A stretch of DNA of 64,000 nt from Symbiodinium kawagutii (GCA_009767595.1 VSDK01027744.1:103743-167742); one strand, 5' to 3'; shown: positions 11,122 through 24,682, numbered from the stretch's first letter. The notes: generated by a model not told the origin, from the letters alone. Translations and numbers: made by a program.

Positions 11122-14100
11122 TCAAGAAGACTCTGATGATTCTAATGGCTTCCAAGCTGCCCCCATCGAACCCAAGCCCGGTTGCATCTCCATGGGCTGC
11201 ATCATTGGCTGGCCCATCTGCAGAGAGGGAGTTGGCTGACCAAATGAAACTAAAGCCGCAAAATGTTTGAAAGCACCCACAGAAGCGAACGGGTCACACC
11301 TCCCACCTCAAGTCAGTCAAATGTCCAGAACACCAAGCTCTAACAAAAATATATCTATTACATTTCATGGCCTACTTCCCCTCACGCCTGGCCTGTTGCT
11401 GCGGCACCTGCTGCATGAAGCCCTGCTGCATGCCTTGCTGAAGCCCTGGCTGCTGCATTGGCATGGCCTGTTGGAACTGCATTTGTTGTGGTTGCATGCC
11501 CATCTGCTGGTAACCTTGGGGTTGCATACCCATCTGCATACCCATCCCTTGCTGGTAGCCCTGCTGGTATTGCGGCTGCATTTGCATGCCTGGCTGCTGC
11601 ATGCCATACTGCTGCATTTGGGGTTGTTGGCCACCGTACTGCTGGTAGCCGTTTTGCATGCCAGCTTGAGGTTGCATGCCCATTTGGCCCATTTGACCCA
11701 TTTGTCCCACTTGGCCCATTTGGCCCATTTGTCCCATTTGGCCCATTTGGCCTTGCTGGCCATATTGGCCCTGCATCATATCCGCTGGCTGCTGTGGCTG
11801 CATGCCCATTTGGCCCATTTGCCCTTGCTGGACATATTGGCCCTGCATCGGGTCAATCTGCTGTTGCATGCCAAGTTGGCCTTGCTGAACGTATTGGCCC
11901 TGCATCGGGTCAGCCTGCTGTTGCATGCCAAGCTGGCCTTGCTGAACATACTGGCCCTGCATGCCAGCATCCATTTGACCATATTGCCCCTGCTGGGCAT
12001 ACTGGCCCTGAGCCCCATACTGCTGCACCCCAACTTGCTGCTGCATTGGCATTCCCTGCTGCATTTGAACACCCTGCTGTACTGCATAGCCTCCAGACCT
12101 TGGTGGCTTTGAAGTTGCAAGCAGGCAACAGAACCACGGGACCACCAATCAAAAAGTTTCTGGGAGCACTTAACCTTCTGCAGGATCCATTGAGCAGTAC
12201 CGATCAAGAAGTGCTTCGCTCAAGCACATCATTGAACCGCAATAGAGTGGTCACCCAATGGCTAATGACGATAAACAGAATTCTTGAGCAGTTGGCACAA
12301 AGAAACAACTTCCAAGCATTTTGTGACGCTGGGCTCACTGCTGAACTGGTGCCTGATAGCCTGCCATCCCATATGGTCCAGAGGCTGCACCAATACCTGA
12401 GCCGCTTCGGTCATGGTGCCAAGCCGGACGGCGACTGGGGAAGACCGGATGGCCCACAAGGTTTGGACCCAAAAAACATCAAAAAACCAACCATGCATCC
12501 ACTTACCATCAAAAACCAGCAAATAACCACCAGCTAATCATGAAAATCACGAAATATCCCAGCAATTAACCATCATGAGCCAACACATTTGTTGACCAGC
12601 ACTTTTTACACATTTAGACCGTAGTACAACTCGGAAAAGATTGCTGTACACCGTCCCTGCAGAGTGCGAACACTTTGCCAACCACAATCAACCATTAATC
12701 AACCAATGATCAGCCAAGAAATCACTGCCCTCTTGGGAAGTGGTGCCAAGGGACCAAGATCCCGAGCAGGCCCAAAGCCACCGCCGCGAGTGGTCAGGGG
12801 TTGGCTGCCGCCGGTGACGTTCTTGGCAACCTGAAAGGACAGCGTTGCGGTGGCACATGTCGACCCTTCGCGGCAGCACTGGTGGTTCATGAGTTGTTAA
12901 TTGCTAGTTGGTTGATGGTCGCTTCCCTCCACACTCGAAAATGAAGATGTTCTTAAAGCGACAAGTGCAATGCGCCCTAATCTTCGTTCATGAAACTTGG
13001 GATGTCTGCTGGCTTGTCAGGAAGCCAAGGTGGGTCACCAGGTTTGCCCCACCAGTGACCTAGCCCCTGAGCTCCCCACCATCTGGCCCTGCTTGGTCTC
13101 GCTGGGCATCACATCAAAACGCACCCAGTCACCTGGAAGCTGCGCAGCGAGCGCTTCGCAAGTGATTCTGCAAACGCCTGCATGCATGGATCATACATAT
13201 CTATCTCTCCTTCTCTATCTATATATAGAAATATGAATAAAAATATCTGTGTGTGTATATGTATTTTGAATATATTAGTAAAATATCGCAAAAGACATGT
13301 TTTGCCTCTCTATCCATCTATCAATTGTCTAGTCTATCTATCCATCCCTCCATCAATCTATCCATCCGACCGTCCATCCATCTATCTATTTCTGCGTGTG
13401 CCTGTGCATATGAATCAGCATGCTGGCTAGGCATGTCTTGCAATACTACTGCATCAAAAATAAAGTGCAACGAGGCACAAACGACCTCACTAGGATGACA
13501 CCAGTCTTGCAACATGCCCATTCGAAAGCTGCACAAAACCATCCACGGAAGCTGCAAAGCCTGTTTGTGGTTGGGTGTTGACGCACTCCTTCACGTGCAG
13601 CCACACGTTCCTGAGCGCTGCTCATTCTCTCTACAATCCCCTCAGCAAGAACCACATACCCTCCTCTTTGCTGCGGATGGGAATGCAGGCCACTTGCAAA
13701 GCCCTGAACCCGACTAAAGTGCCATGAACCGCACACACACGTACGCACACACACAGGCACACACAGATACACACCATCGGCTCGTGGAAATCCGTCCGGG
13801 TTGCGGCTGGCCAGGCAAGTCTATGAAGCCATAGCCTTTGCTGTCGTTCCACGTCCGCCTTGGACACCCCGCATGGATCAGCATGGCATGCGGACGCGGC
13901 TGCACAAGTGCACATACATATGCGAGGTGGGCCCCCTAATTTTTAGTTGGTTCATAATCCTTTTCACTACAGCTGTATCTACCATAAGCATCCATCACCA
14001 GTAGTTACACTATCATACACTAGTTGCTTATAACCCAAGTATCCAACTTATTCTTGATGTTGCAATATGTTTCAATAGGTTACAATGTTACACTCATTAT

Positions 14101-16128
14101 TTATGTTACACTAGCCCTAACCCCAAGTTAACTATTTGGTGGTCCTGGGGGTTACCACTCGGCACATGGCGCCCACAAGTGTGCTACCAGGGAACACCTT
14201 CCCCACGTGACTGCCAGTGCCGGGCACTTCTGGTGCAGGCTCTTGCGGCCCTGGGAACGTCTCCTGCACCGGCACCCACTACCATGGACTAGTCTTGGTT
14301 GCTGCAATTATTAATAATTAAAAAGCTGGTTCATACTGGTTAGGTGGCGCGTCAAGATAAAGCACATGAGTAGACGGTGTTTATGGATCTGTGAAATGTA
14401 TGGCTGCATGGGTCAAACTTGGGGATGGGTTTAGCATGGGATGGAGGGGTGATTGAACTACCAATTCTGCCAGTCCAGTGTCCGCGTCTAGGCGTGCATT
14501 GCAGCCCACGATAGACCAGCTACCCAGCTCCAGCCTATGAACATCCCATGAGCTGTGCAATCTTAAGTTGGTTGGCCAGAGTTCCGCCCCTCGGGCAACT
14601 TGTGCATTGAAATCTCATCAATTCCTATGTGCTTCTGATAGCTGCACGGCCCTTTTTGACCCTCAAACCGAAAACAAAATACGAGGGCCTGGGCCAAATT
14701 TTCCAACCACTCACCAACAAATATGACATGAGGTGTCGATTCCTGACACGTTCCGTCACGTTGGCTCCTTCGCGCCAGTGCCACCTTCCACACTTTTGGC
14801 AACCTCACGTGGCCCCACAACGAGTTTCAGTCCAGCCATCGGCACATCACCCGAGGGCCCTGCCATCTGCCCCGGCTTCGAGGCGCTGGGCTCCATGATG
14901 AAGCTCAAGACGTCACCGGTGAGCGGCTGCTTCCCATCAGTGCCTGTTAGAACTGATGGTGGCAAGGCACTGATGGGTGGGACAGAAACATTGCTTCATT
15001 GATCTTCATTGGTTGCCAGACATTTTTTTGCAACAAAAACGTGGCTCAAACAGAACCATCGCCAGTTTGAACCGATCGACGATTTGACAAATATGTTTTG
15101 ACATGCATGTTGGGCATATGTAAGTACAAGGGAAGGCCCGTCTTCTGGAGCAAAGAGTAAGAACCATGGTGAGGTTGCAGGATGAGGTAGGAACACCCCG
15201 AAGACAAGATACATAGGCATTCATGGCAATCTAGTGGTCATATAGTCGGTACCATCAAATCAAAGACAAAGTAAAACAAGATTAAAACCAGCCTAGCCGC
15301 GTTTTTGTTGTTTCACTTTATGCTTCCGCAAATGATGGATCCCTCTAAACCGGGTATAGTTGTGTCGGAATGCGTCCATGTCTGCATTGATAGATTTCGA
15401 ACCAAAGGGACCCCCTTGCCCATCTGGTGACACCTAGCAGGTCTCAAAAAACATGTGCGGCGTTACGAGGTTAAACCAAAGGTCACATCCATCACGGATC
15501 CCATGGACTTGGAGTGGGTGGTACCGATATTGAAGGATGTGGGTTTGGATCCCTTTAAGACACAACTGCCTTGCCTAAACACATTTGCACTTTCTGGGGT
15601 CTTCTATCATCTACAAGGAAAACCGAACGCAAAATGATGGTAGATCCTTGTTATAAGTGAGCAATTAGTTATACATCTACAGAATAGATAAATCGAAACA
15701 CCACCACGACAACAACCAATCTTACCACAAAGAGCTTGTGATTTATCACCTCGAACATGGATTCAAGGATGTTCAAGGTCTATTTACTCTTTATATGGAT
15801 CTCGCATCACGTTGAGTATGAATATCAATCCTCATAAGCCCACGATACCGCAAGGCTTGTCAGAATCATACCCAACGGGATTTCACGTGACCACAGGGAC
15901 AAGGTTCAATCTTTGATGTGCACGAAGACATCCGTGCCGGTTCCGATGTCCTCATCCCCCGGTGCTGGTTGGCAATGATGATACAACAGGTGTCTTGCAA
16001 TCTCTTCTCGATGCTGCCAGCTGAGCTCCAAAACAATTTTCTTTGTGCAGCTCCAAGCTTCGATAAATCCAAAGCCTTTGCCCGCATTAAAGCTCTTGAC
16101 TCTGCCCTGGGTCCGCGACATGGCACCG
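11122..16128 (-). CDS. Two-cold-shock-domain protein with Gln/Met/Gly-rich prion-like tail
   Basis: Cold-shock domains bind single-stranded RNA or DNA. Domain 1: 16.04-16.12 kb (GRVKSFNAGKGFGFIE, RNP1), about 15.90-15.95 kb (DIGTGTDVFVHIKD, RNP2), then 14943 downward (TDGKQPLTGDVLSFIMEPS). A linker exon 14166-14278 follows (VQETFPGPQEPAPEVPG). Domain 2: 13808-13858 (RTWNDSKGYGFIDLPG), 13561-13610 (NVWLHVKECVNTQPQT) and about 13030-13177 (QLPGDWVRFDVMPSETKQGQ). Phases join exactly if GC and GA donors are allowed. A half-domain-like exon lies at about 12.73-12.88 kb (ATLSFQVAKNVTGGSQP). The tail at 11.38-12.12 kb is almost only Q, M, G, Y and P (see the repeat entry). A last exon at 11122-11217 ends KPLESSESS and stop, joined in phase after FMQQ. 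An Ala/Pro/Met-rich frame continues at 10930-11091 and may be a further exon. The first Met may lie at 16.12 kb (GAMSRTQ) or much further upstream, at 24.39 kb. Confidence 0.75.
11680..11990 (-). repeat. Coding minisatellite: 57-bp and 9-bp units of the Q-rich tail
   Basis: On the minus strand the 57-bp unit encodes about 19 residues around QGQYVQQGQLGMQQQADPM and is present about three times. Next to it a 9-bp unit encoding QMG or QVG is repeated about nine times. Frame is preserved throughout, as expected for selection on the protein. The long plus-strand Leu/His and Phe/Pro frames over this region are its antisense shadows. Confidence 0.8.
13195..13410. repeat. TATC/CATC microsatellite tract in an intron
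   Basis: Mixed runs of CTATCTAT, ATATAT and CATCCATC lie between two exons of cold-shock domain 2. No coding signal was seen. Confidence 0.75.
13748..13776. repeat. (CA)n-like microsatellite
   Basis: A short run of ACACACAC variants in the 13.6-13.8 kb intron of the cold-shock gene. Confidence 0.7.
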
Positions 16129-16544
16129 AGAGCAGAGCCGGCTCGCGGAGATGTTTTTCAAAGGCGAGAACTGGCAAGCGCTTTGTCTTACTTACGTCCA
16201 CTTTGAAAAGTGACATGCTGGGACTTCGGTTTAAGCTCATCCTCAGGTTCGACTATGTTCAACTCCTGTCCAAGGGATGCCATTGCTTGTGTTGCCTGCG
16301 GTGTTCGTTCAACAAACACCCTTTGAGTTGAAACATGAGAAGAAGCGGGCTGCGGGGAAGTGTAGAGTCGAGAAAAAGTATCTGTGTTTCGCGGTCATCA
16401 AGCGTCAAACTCAACCATCATGAGTACGATAACATCAATCAGCAACCACTGAACCATCAATTGGCCATTGATTCACTACCAACCACATCACTGTCACTAG
16501 CCAATGGCTAGACCAAGCCCAACCAGCATCGAAAAGAAACCGGT

Positions 16545-19500
16545 TTCATTTTGCGTGCCACTGCCCTCGCTACACTGGGACTCAGAGTCACTGCCATCGC
16601 TGGCTTCTGCACCTGCAGTCAGCAAAAGGCTTTGAAGGGACGTCTCAAAACATCAAGATCAGAGATGACATGGATCGAGTTGCTTAGCTTAATGCGTTGG
16701 TTCGTTGGTTGGTTGGTTGGTTCTTGGGGGTCCGCCCAGTGCCGTTGCTCTCACCTGGAAATGGCAGCACCACGGTGCGATCGCCAACACGCAAATGCAG
16801 AGCGCGGGCACGGAGGGTGGCTGCCTGGCACAGCACCGTGAAATACTAACGGCAGAACTATGGCCAGTGATTGTCTACAGACATGCTAGACAGTATAATA
16901 TGGCAAAGTAAATGATCGACGGTCGTTGTTTACGTTTACAAGTGGCAGATCCAGCTTACCGCCGACATTTGATGGTAAATCACCAGCTAGTTATGGCTGA
17001 ACTGATGGTGATTTATTAACATTGGATCCTCCATTGGTGGTCGACAACCCCAGCATTAGATCTATGAATTCAGAGTAGTGCTCAATTAGAAATGACAGTG
17101 GTTTGTCCATCAACTATGTACCCCATCAAATCAAGCGCAAATCAAGCGGCGTTTTTTCCAACAAAAATGATCACAACTCTGAAGAGTTGGGGGCCCCAAG
17201 TCATTGCTCATGGCCTTCGACACTTGTGTCTTGCCGGCACGAGCTGTGGCTTCAAGCCTAAAAGCACTTTGCTCATCCACTTCTATGGTTAGTGAATGCT
17301 TGGAATCCCACCAAAATAATTGATTATTTTTCTTTGACCTGCTTTGGCTTATTCTTGAAGAAAGGCCTATATTCTCCCAATCAATCGAGCATGGTTGGCA
17401 CATCACATGTCATTTCCCCTGGGGTTGGCAGCAGTCCAACTCCAAGCCCTCCACGATGCCTGTGGCAAACGGTCCTGGGCTCGCATTGCTACAAGCATTG
17501 TGCCTGTTGTATGGTGATCAGAGCTAAGCAACGCAGGGCTCTTCTGGCACCTTCTCACGACTTGACCGAGTCAAAAATTCAAGTGCCTTTGATGGCAGAG
17601 AGCTCTTCTAAGTGTTTGGTGGATCTTTCCTGGTGCGCACTTTCCACATAATTTCCATGTCCAATGATGTCCGATTACTGGACACAGCTTTCCAATGACT
17701 CGCCCACTTCCCCCAGCTCCTCCAAAGACCAAACACGGCCGAAGGGACTCTCCTGCAGGAAGGCCATGACCGTTCCAACTTTTGGCACTTCTTCCGACTG
17801 TCAATTTCGGCCACCTGGACTATGTCAGAACAGCTTGCAGGTGCTACCATGTCCTCATCTCCCATTAAGAAGAACTAGCCGCCACCACCAGTGAACACCA
17901 TCATCCACCATCATCCACCCACCCGGTTGCTGTCCTTCGGCTCTCCAGGCAAGGTCAAGGCCGTCACTGTCGAGGCCAAGGAGCAGTGCAGCTGCAAGTG
18001 CTCCAGGTCGTGGTCGGACATCTCCAAGCCGAAGTCGTGCCTGAGCACAAGGCTTCCTCTACAAACAGCTGGAACAAATCTCTGTGGTTAGATTTGTTTC
18101 TTCAGCTACAGTAAGTTAGATTTGTTGAAGCTAAAGTTAAGGTATATAGTATATAGCTTATCACTCATAGCTTATTACTAATTGGTTCTTCTTTTTGAAT
18201 TCCATGGTGATGACTGCCAACAAATATCCAATCCGTCAAATGGATTGCTAAAAACATCACATCTGTCAACTGCCTATCAGCCAAATAATGAATAATGTTG
18301 CTATTCGCTTGCCGGCCAAGAACTAAAAGCTGTTCCTATATGACAAGCAACTTTGTCAAGTTCCCAGCACAGTATGCTAGGGTTTCGATTGGTTCTCTCG
18401 TGCCCATGTTTTGGATTGTTACTAAGCTTTGATCATCCTTGATCAATGGGCTGGCGCAATATGCAAAAGATGGTGTAGACCAATACGGTTCTGCGAGCCA
18501 AGACCGATGTCACCTTCAATCTGTGCGGTTGGGTCGTGCTAGACCCGAGAATGAACAGCCCCAAGGTGAATGTGCTATGAAAACATCCTTGCATTGTGTG
18601 GAGTGAAAAATTAGCTGATGGTTCATTAATGCTTCAATTAACTGACAATGGCTAACTCATGGTGAACAGTGATCAACTAACGGTTGATGAAAGGCTGACA
18701 ATGGTTGATAGCTGACAATCAAATGCCCAACGAACTATCCAACTCAGGCCCGTTCCCGGCTTCACGACACTCAGCCCAACCTCTGCTGCGCCAAGCTGCG
18801 CACAGGCCCGTAGCCTTTGGGCCAGGGGTTGCAACCAACGGGCGGATGCAGCTGAGACAGACACCTGGGAAGGGCAGGTTCAGCACTGACGGTGTGATGT
18901 TTTCGAGCTTGAAAGATGTGCGAAATTCGGGACATGACCACGACATGCCACATGGCTGCTGTCATACCCCATTCAGCACACAGGGCCTAGAGCTTTTGAA
19001 GTGCATGGCTCTTTGAGGGGACAAAGAGCTGAGCAAACACGACTGGTGATGGCTTGTGGATGTTTATGGTTTGTAATTATCCTGCCACATTTCTGTGGAG
19101 CCTTAGTTGGCTACGAGTAGATCTCCCAAGGCGAAGCCTTTCAACAGAAGTTGCGGCAATCAAAGATGCCGTCGCGCCAAGCCGAGTGGCTCCGGCAAAG
19201 AAACCTCAGGAAAGCGGCGTGGAATGGACAGGGCATGACAGGGCTACCAAAGCAACAAAATCTCATCCTTGCGCCAGCCAGGGCACGATCAGCCTCTAGC
19301 GAGGAGAAGACATCCAAGGTCTCATTGAACCAAATCTGCTCCTGTGGCTTCAAGCTGCTCGGCCATCCCAGTGATCATTGGGGTCCCAAAGTCCTCGGCT
19401 AGGTACCGAACTACCCACCCCTTCATGCACTCCAAATCCCCGGCTCCTGCAGGCTTTCAGGAACTTGCAAGCCATCTACGACCTTCCGGACCCTGGCTGT

Positions 19501-22500
19501 TGGAGTCTTCCAAACGCACCCGAACAGCTTGGAACACGAGAACTGGAGGTGCATCAGAGAACTACACCATGTGTCACCATGTCTGCTGCCATTTGTTCAC
19601 CTGCTGAGCTGCTTCCTGCAGCTCAGCCTCTCTTCGAAAGGTCGAATGAACTGTCGCCGCAGCATCAGCAGCGGTGAGAGGCTGATGTGCCATCCTCCAT
19701 CGTCCCGCATGGCGTCGCTAGCGCGGAAACTTGGCATTTTCACAATCTCACTAGTGGTAGATCCAGCTCTTAATAAACCACCCATGTTTGATAGCTAAAT
19801 TCAAGGTGAACGTGGGCTGGCTGGTTTGTAATTTTAAATCTGGCAATTGCCAAACATGTCACCAAATGCGTGCCCAAACCCAACAGCTCCGAAAGAGTTG
19901 TATCAAAGCTGCCCCTTGCTCCCACAGTATGGTCCAGTAGATGCAGCACCCAGAGTCAAAAGCGCTGGCTCTGTCCTGCTCCCTCCTTGCAGCGTCAGGC
20001 ATGTCAAGCGTCTGCGAATGCCGGTGGCAGGAATGTCATCAGCTTTTGCGACTTCACTGGGATTGCTTAGGAATCTCATGATCGAAGCCAATGGAACAAC
20101 ATTGAGAAAAGCCATCCCCAATATACAAATAAACAAAGAGGTAATGCAACTTGTTTAAGTATAAAATTAAACTTCTCAATCTCATGGCGGAACAACAAGT
20201 ATCATTTACAATGGCCATGATTAGCGACGACCAGCCATTCATTTTCTATCACCAACCTTCAATTCACAATGAATTCACCATTCATCCACCATCAATCCAC
20301 CGATTCACCATAATTCACTATCAATCCACTACCAATTCCTGGCTCACCATGATCTCTTCATTACCAATCGTTATTGATCACTAGTTGTCTATTAGCTCGT
20401 TACTCAAGGTCATTAATCATCATTGTCTATTCAGTTTCTCCATTGCTACTAACCCCTAACTGTTGGAAAAAAAATCTCTCCATTGTTTCCATATTTCTTA
20501 CTAACCGTTATTCATCGAAGGAAGTTTAGAAGGCTAACTTCCGACAATATGGACAACTCAGCTAGGGCAGATCGCCCGAGCAACAACACAGCTAGGGCAG
20601 ATCGCATGAGCAGATGTGTGAAAGAAGAGATGTGTGAAAGATGAGATGTGCGAAAGATGAGAACGCGAGCGCGCCAAAATGTTAGGAAAGTCGCGAAATG
20701 CTGTGTTTTGCAAGGTTTTGTGCCTCAGGAGGGTCCAGAAGGGTACCTCGCTAAAGCGGCGGGTGCGGAGCACTGTGGCGGAAGGTGTGTGCAAAAATCG
20801 TTAAAAAACCTAGGCGCGAAGCACATTTGGAAGTCAAAATCGTAAAAACATGTCACGTTCGGAGCACTTTTGGAAGTTGCAACTCACAAAATCGTGAAAA
20901 AACCTAGGCGCGAAGCACATTTGGAAGTCAAAATCGTAAAAACACTACAGCCTCGGAGCACTTTTGGAAGTTGCAACTTGCAAAATCGTGAAAAAACCTA
21001 GACGCGAAGCACATTTGGAAGTCAAAATCGTAAAAACACTACATGTTCGGAGCACTTTTGATGACTCCTGATTCTCAAAACTGGCACGCCGCCTGCGCGC
21101 GAAGCAAATTTTTAAAATAAAATCTTCGACCAAAATAAAAACTGCATTTTTACTAGCGTTTCGGGCCACTTTTCGGAGATGTCATATGATCATGAAAATT
21201 GGCACGCCGCCTGCGCGCGAAGCAAATTTTCAAGATAAAATCTTCGACCAAAATAAAAAATGCAATTTTACTAGCGTTTCGGGCCACTTTTCGGAGATGT
21301 CATATGATCATGAAAATTGGCACGCCGCCTGCGCGCGAAGCACATTCTCACGTCCGAAGTCGCAAAAACTCGTGGTTTTTAACAAGTTTTGAAAGTTGCA
21401 TGTCCGAAAAAGTGCACGCGGCCAGGGCGAGAAGCACATTTTGAAGCAAATGTGTCAAAACACAGCACGTTTTGACACTTTCGGAACACAGGAGACAAAA
21501 GTCGGAAAACACTTGCGTTTCGCGTCACTTTTCGTGATTTATGTGGCCAAAATGTGCACAACGCTTGCGCGCCAAGCACATTTGCAGGTCAAAAGTAGCA
21601 AAACACTTGATGATCGGAACACCTTTGCAAGGTCCAATTATCAAAAGTGGCCAAACACCTAGATGCAAAACACTTCATGATCGAAGCACATTTGGAAGGT
21701 AAATGAATAGATAGACGAAAGATGGCTAGACAAAGAGGTAGCCAGATAGATCGACAAGTCGATAGTCAGATCGATGGGTGGCTAGATGGATAGTCAGATA
21801 CATAGATGCATCGATGGATGAATAGATGGATCGATAGATGGATAGATAGATAGATAGATAGAATAGCTAGAATAGATAGATGGAATAGACAGACAATTGG
21901 ATAGCCAGATTCAGATGGCTAGCTGCACACTCCTATAGTGCTCCTATCTTGGAAACTTCCGCCACCGCCTTGTGCGGTACTACTGGTAATTGTTACTAAC
22001 CATTGATGGTTGTTACTGCGAGAGTTACTACCCACTAGTTGGGCATTTCTCAACATCAGGGACTCCAGATTTTTTGGTTCTCAGTATCAAAAAATCATTA
22101 CCATTGGACGATTATTACTGTGATTTCTTTAAAATTGGTCAATGATTAGTTGGTGGTTTCTCAATTTGGTACCAGGTACTATTGAGAAGTGAAGTCTCAC
22201 TTTGGTACCTCCAGCCCCCAGCCCCAGCCCCCAGCCCCCAGCCACCCCCCGTGGTCCACGGATCCACATGGGCCCCTCCTCCGGCACCACCGCTGCCTGA
22301 GTCGCCCCCAGGCGCCGCAGCGCTGCCACAGCTTCGGTGGCCATGGCGCGCCAGGCGGACCCTGGAGCAGGGCGGCTGTGGTCAACGGCCGTGGTTGATG
22401 GCTGTGGTTGATGACTATGGCCATGACTAGTGGTACTAGTTGATGACTATAAATGCTACGTAGTTATATGATTATATATGACTATATCTGGTACTAGTTG

Positions 22501-24392
22501 ATGACTATGGTGAATGATTGTGGTGATTAAAGACTGTGGTCAGTGGCTTTGAGGGTAAGATGAGTTACTGATGACTATGATGATGACTCTAATGACTACA
22601 TGGTGAATGGCTATGAAGTTGAGGATGGTTTACGACTGTAGTTAATGACTATGGTCAATGACTATGGTTACTGACTGGATATGGTAAATGACTATGGTTA
22701 ATGACCATGGGATTAAGGATAGTTGACGACTATGGTCATTTATGACTATATTTGGTTAATGACTATGGGATTAAGATGGGTCATGATCACGGGAATTAAT
22801 AATAGCGGTTAGTAACGAGGATGGGTAGTGAGGATTAGTGATGATATGATGGTTCATGACTATCGAATAAAGGATGGGTGATGGGTGATGATGCTGGATG
22901 ATGGTTTATGACTATAGGCCATGGGTTAATATCCATCGTGATTAACAATGATGAATGGCGAATCATTGATGGTTCTTGATGGTTCATGACATCCGCTGGC
23001 CAATAATGATGGTGAACTACCACTTGGTTACACGACTCCTGGTAGCTCCAACTCGCTAAGGGTACAGTGATACCCCTGCTCCAAAGCGCTCCCTCCAAAG
23101 CAACAGCCAGTGAATCATGACGGTTGATGATGTTTGATGATGCTTGATGACGGCGAACAGTGCTTATTTATGATGGTTGATGAGGGTTGCTGATCTTCTG
23201 GCCAATGATGCTTACTGATGTGATGGCTACAGTAATGGTGTGAAATCAGCTGGTTGGTTCAGCTGGCTGATGATTGGCAATGGCAACTCATGGTCAGCAA
23301 CCGTGACTGGGCAAATAATGCTTGATTATCCTGATGCTGGTGAATCATGCGTACAACTTGCTAAAATACTAGCACGCGTGCATGGCTTATTTTGGTCAGC
23401 AATCAACAATCACTAGCAACGACAGGGTAGCAACACTCACCCCACCGACTGGCTTCGTCCAGGTCGGAAAATCAGAGCGGATCCAAACATCGATGGCACA
23501 GCTTCAAATCTGGTCATGCGAAATCTTTGGGGTTCCAAAGAGGATGTCTGTCCCAACTCAATTCCAAGGATGACCCAACTAGAGGCTCTTCTGTGCAGTC
23601 GTAAAACTTGACCATAGATCACGTGATGTAGAATGTCAAAGCTCATTCTGGGTATGCCTGTTTGATTGTTTGTGTGTCCAACGTATTTGGGGGTACACAA
23701 ATCAAAGCGTCCAAGGTGGCAGCGGGTGACAGACTTGGATAGTTGCACCCTTTCGTATGCTCATTAGAAGTGGATCTGGAACAGAGGGAAACCACCCAAC
23801 GTTGGCTGCTTCAACCCCAGCTGTAGCTGAGGCACGTCGGCTTCACCGGCAGAAACACCTGACTTGGAGCTGAGGTGGCAAATGTTCTAAAATTCGACAC
23901 TCTGAGCTATGAAAGTTCAGGGTGAATCACTATGGATGAGAAGGAATTGGTGACCCATGGTGATCCATGGTGACTCATGGTGACCCAAAACGGCTTCGAA
24001 CTTTGGGAACTGAGGGGCCAAAGTCGGGTAGTTCCCCTCGACGTGCGGCACCCTTCGCACACGGCCGCCATGTGCCGATGGATCTTCGGCGCGCGCGAAG
24101 AGACCCTGCAGAGAGCTAGGCACCTGCCACCAATTGTGGAGGATGGCGAATGGCTGAGCACTCATGAGAATGGATGAGCTAGACAACTAAAAATGGAGTG
24201 TTGAGAATGATCATTCTTGTCTAATTTTTTAGTTGTCTTTGTGAATGGCACTTTCAAACAAAGCACCATGGAGATTCAACCAAGCTCAGGGAACAGATTC
24301 TTGCTTCAGCCGTCACTTGGCACCTCAAGCCGTCCCCGCTTCTTCGGTCGAGACGAAGAGGCTGAACTGCCCGAATCCGAATCATCCGCCAT
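16545..24392 (-). CDS. Unassigned exon series with likely start exon at 24.39 kb
   Basis: The best start candidate is 24324-24392, 23 codons beginning MADDSDSGSSASSSRP and followed by KKRGRLE, an acidic-Ser stretch and a basic nuclear-signal-like patch, then a GT donor. Downstream segments with protein-like minus frames are about 23985-24120, 22210-22380 (Gly-rich), 19905-20070, 19613-19702 (PLTAADAAATVHSTFRREAE, ending at a GT donor), 19340-19560 (MKGWVVRYLAEDFGTPM), 18720-18930, 17690-17840, 16755-16840 (ALHLRVGDRTVVLPFPG) and 16545-16628 (AEASDGSDSESQCSEGSG). No family is recognised. They may form the 5' part of the cold-shock gene that follows, or a separate gene. The order and strand are consistent, but the joins were not proven. 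Confidence 0.35.
20560..21680. repeat. Satellite cluster with about 94-bp and about 118-bp units
   Basis: From about 20800 to 21060, a unit of about 94 bp with the core CGCGAAGCACATTTGGAAGT and TCGTAAAAAC is repeated about three times. From about 21080 to 21340, a unit of about 118 bp is repeated three times, with the core GGCACGCCGCCTGCGCGCGA followed by a TTTTCGGAGATGTCATATGA stretch. More diverged copies with AGCACATTT and GCAAAACACTT continue to 21680. Both families share the GCGCGAAGCA word. No coding function is apparent. Confidence 0.75.
21690..21890. repeat. GATA/GATG microsatellite
   Basis: Runs of ATAGATAGATGG and related tetranucleotides directly follow the satellite cluster. Confidence 0.85.
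22390..23330. repeat. ATGGTTAATGACTATGG-type repeat tract
   Basis: A dense array of short words (TGACTATGGT, GATGGTTGATG, GTTCATGA) with no long exact period. It lies between two candidate exons and resembles the other intron tracts of the window. A short candidate exon at about 23035-23100 interrupts it. Confidence 0.55.
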
Positions 24393-24682
24393 GGTGCAAC
24401 TCCGAGCCCACGGTGGGGCTAAGTTGATCGATATATCAGGTGCTGGGCGAAGTCCCACGTAGGAACCATATCTGGGGTGCATTTAAGATAGTCAAATAAT
24501 CACTCTGATGTTTTTTGTCAGCCTAACTGGGGTGTACTTGAGGAACTTGAGGAAGTCAAAAAATCAAATCTAATATCTTGGATTTTTATCCTTCACATAT
24601 TTTAGAACATATTAAAACCCTGACTTGTACTTGACAAAGTCAAACCAGTGCAGTGGAGTGGTATTTTGTCACTTGCGGTCAT

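Noticed and set aside
11458-12537. 359-codon plus-strand frame (Phe/Pro/Ala-rich) and the Leu/His-rich 281-codon frame beside it
   Set aside because: They are antisense to the Q/M/G-rich minus-strand exon; the repeat structure keeps several frames open.
23437-23748. 103-codon minus frame near 23.5 kb
   Set aside because: No domain pattern, and no splice sites that extend it convincingly; left as possible exon noise.
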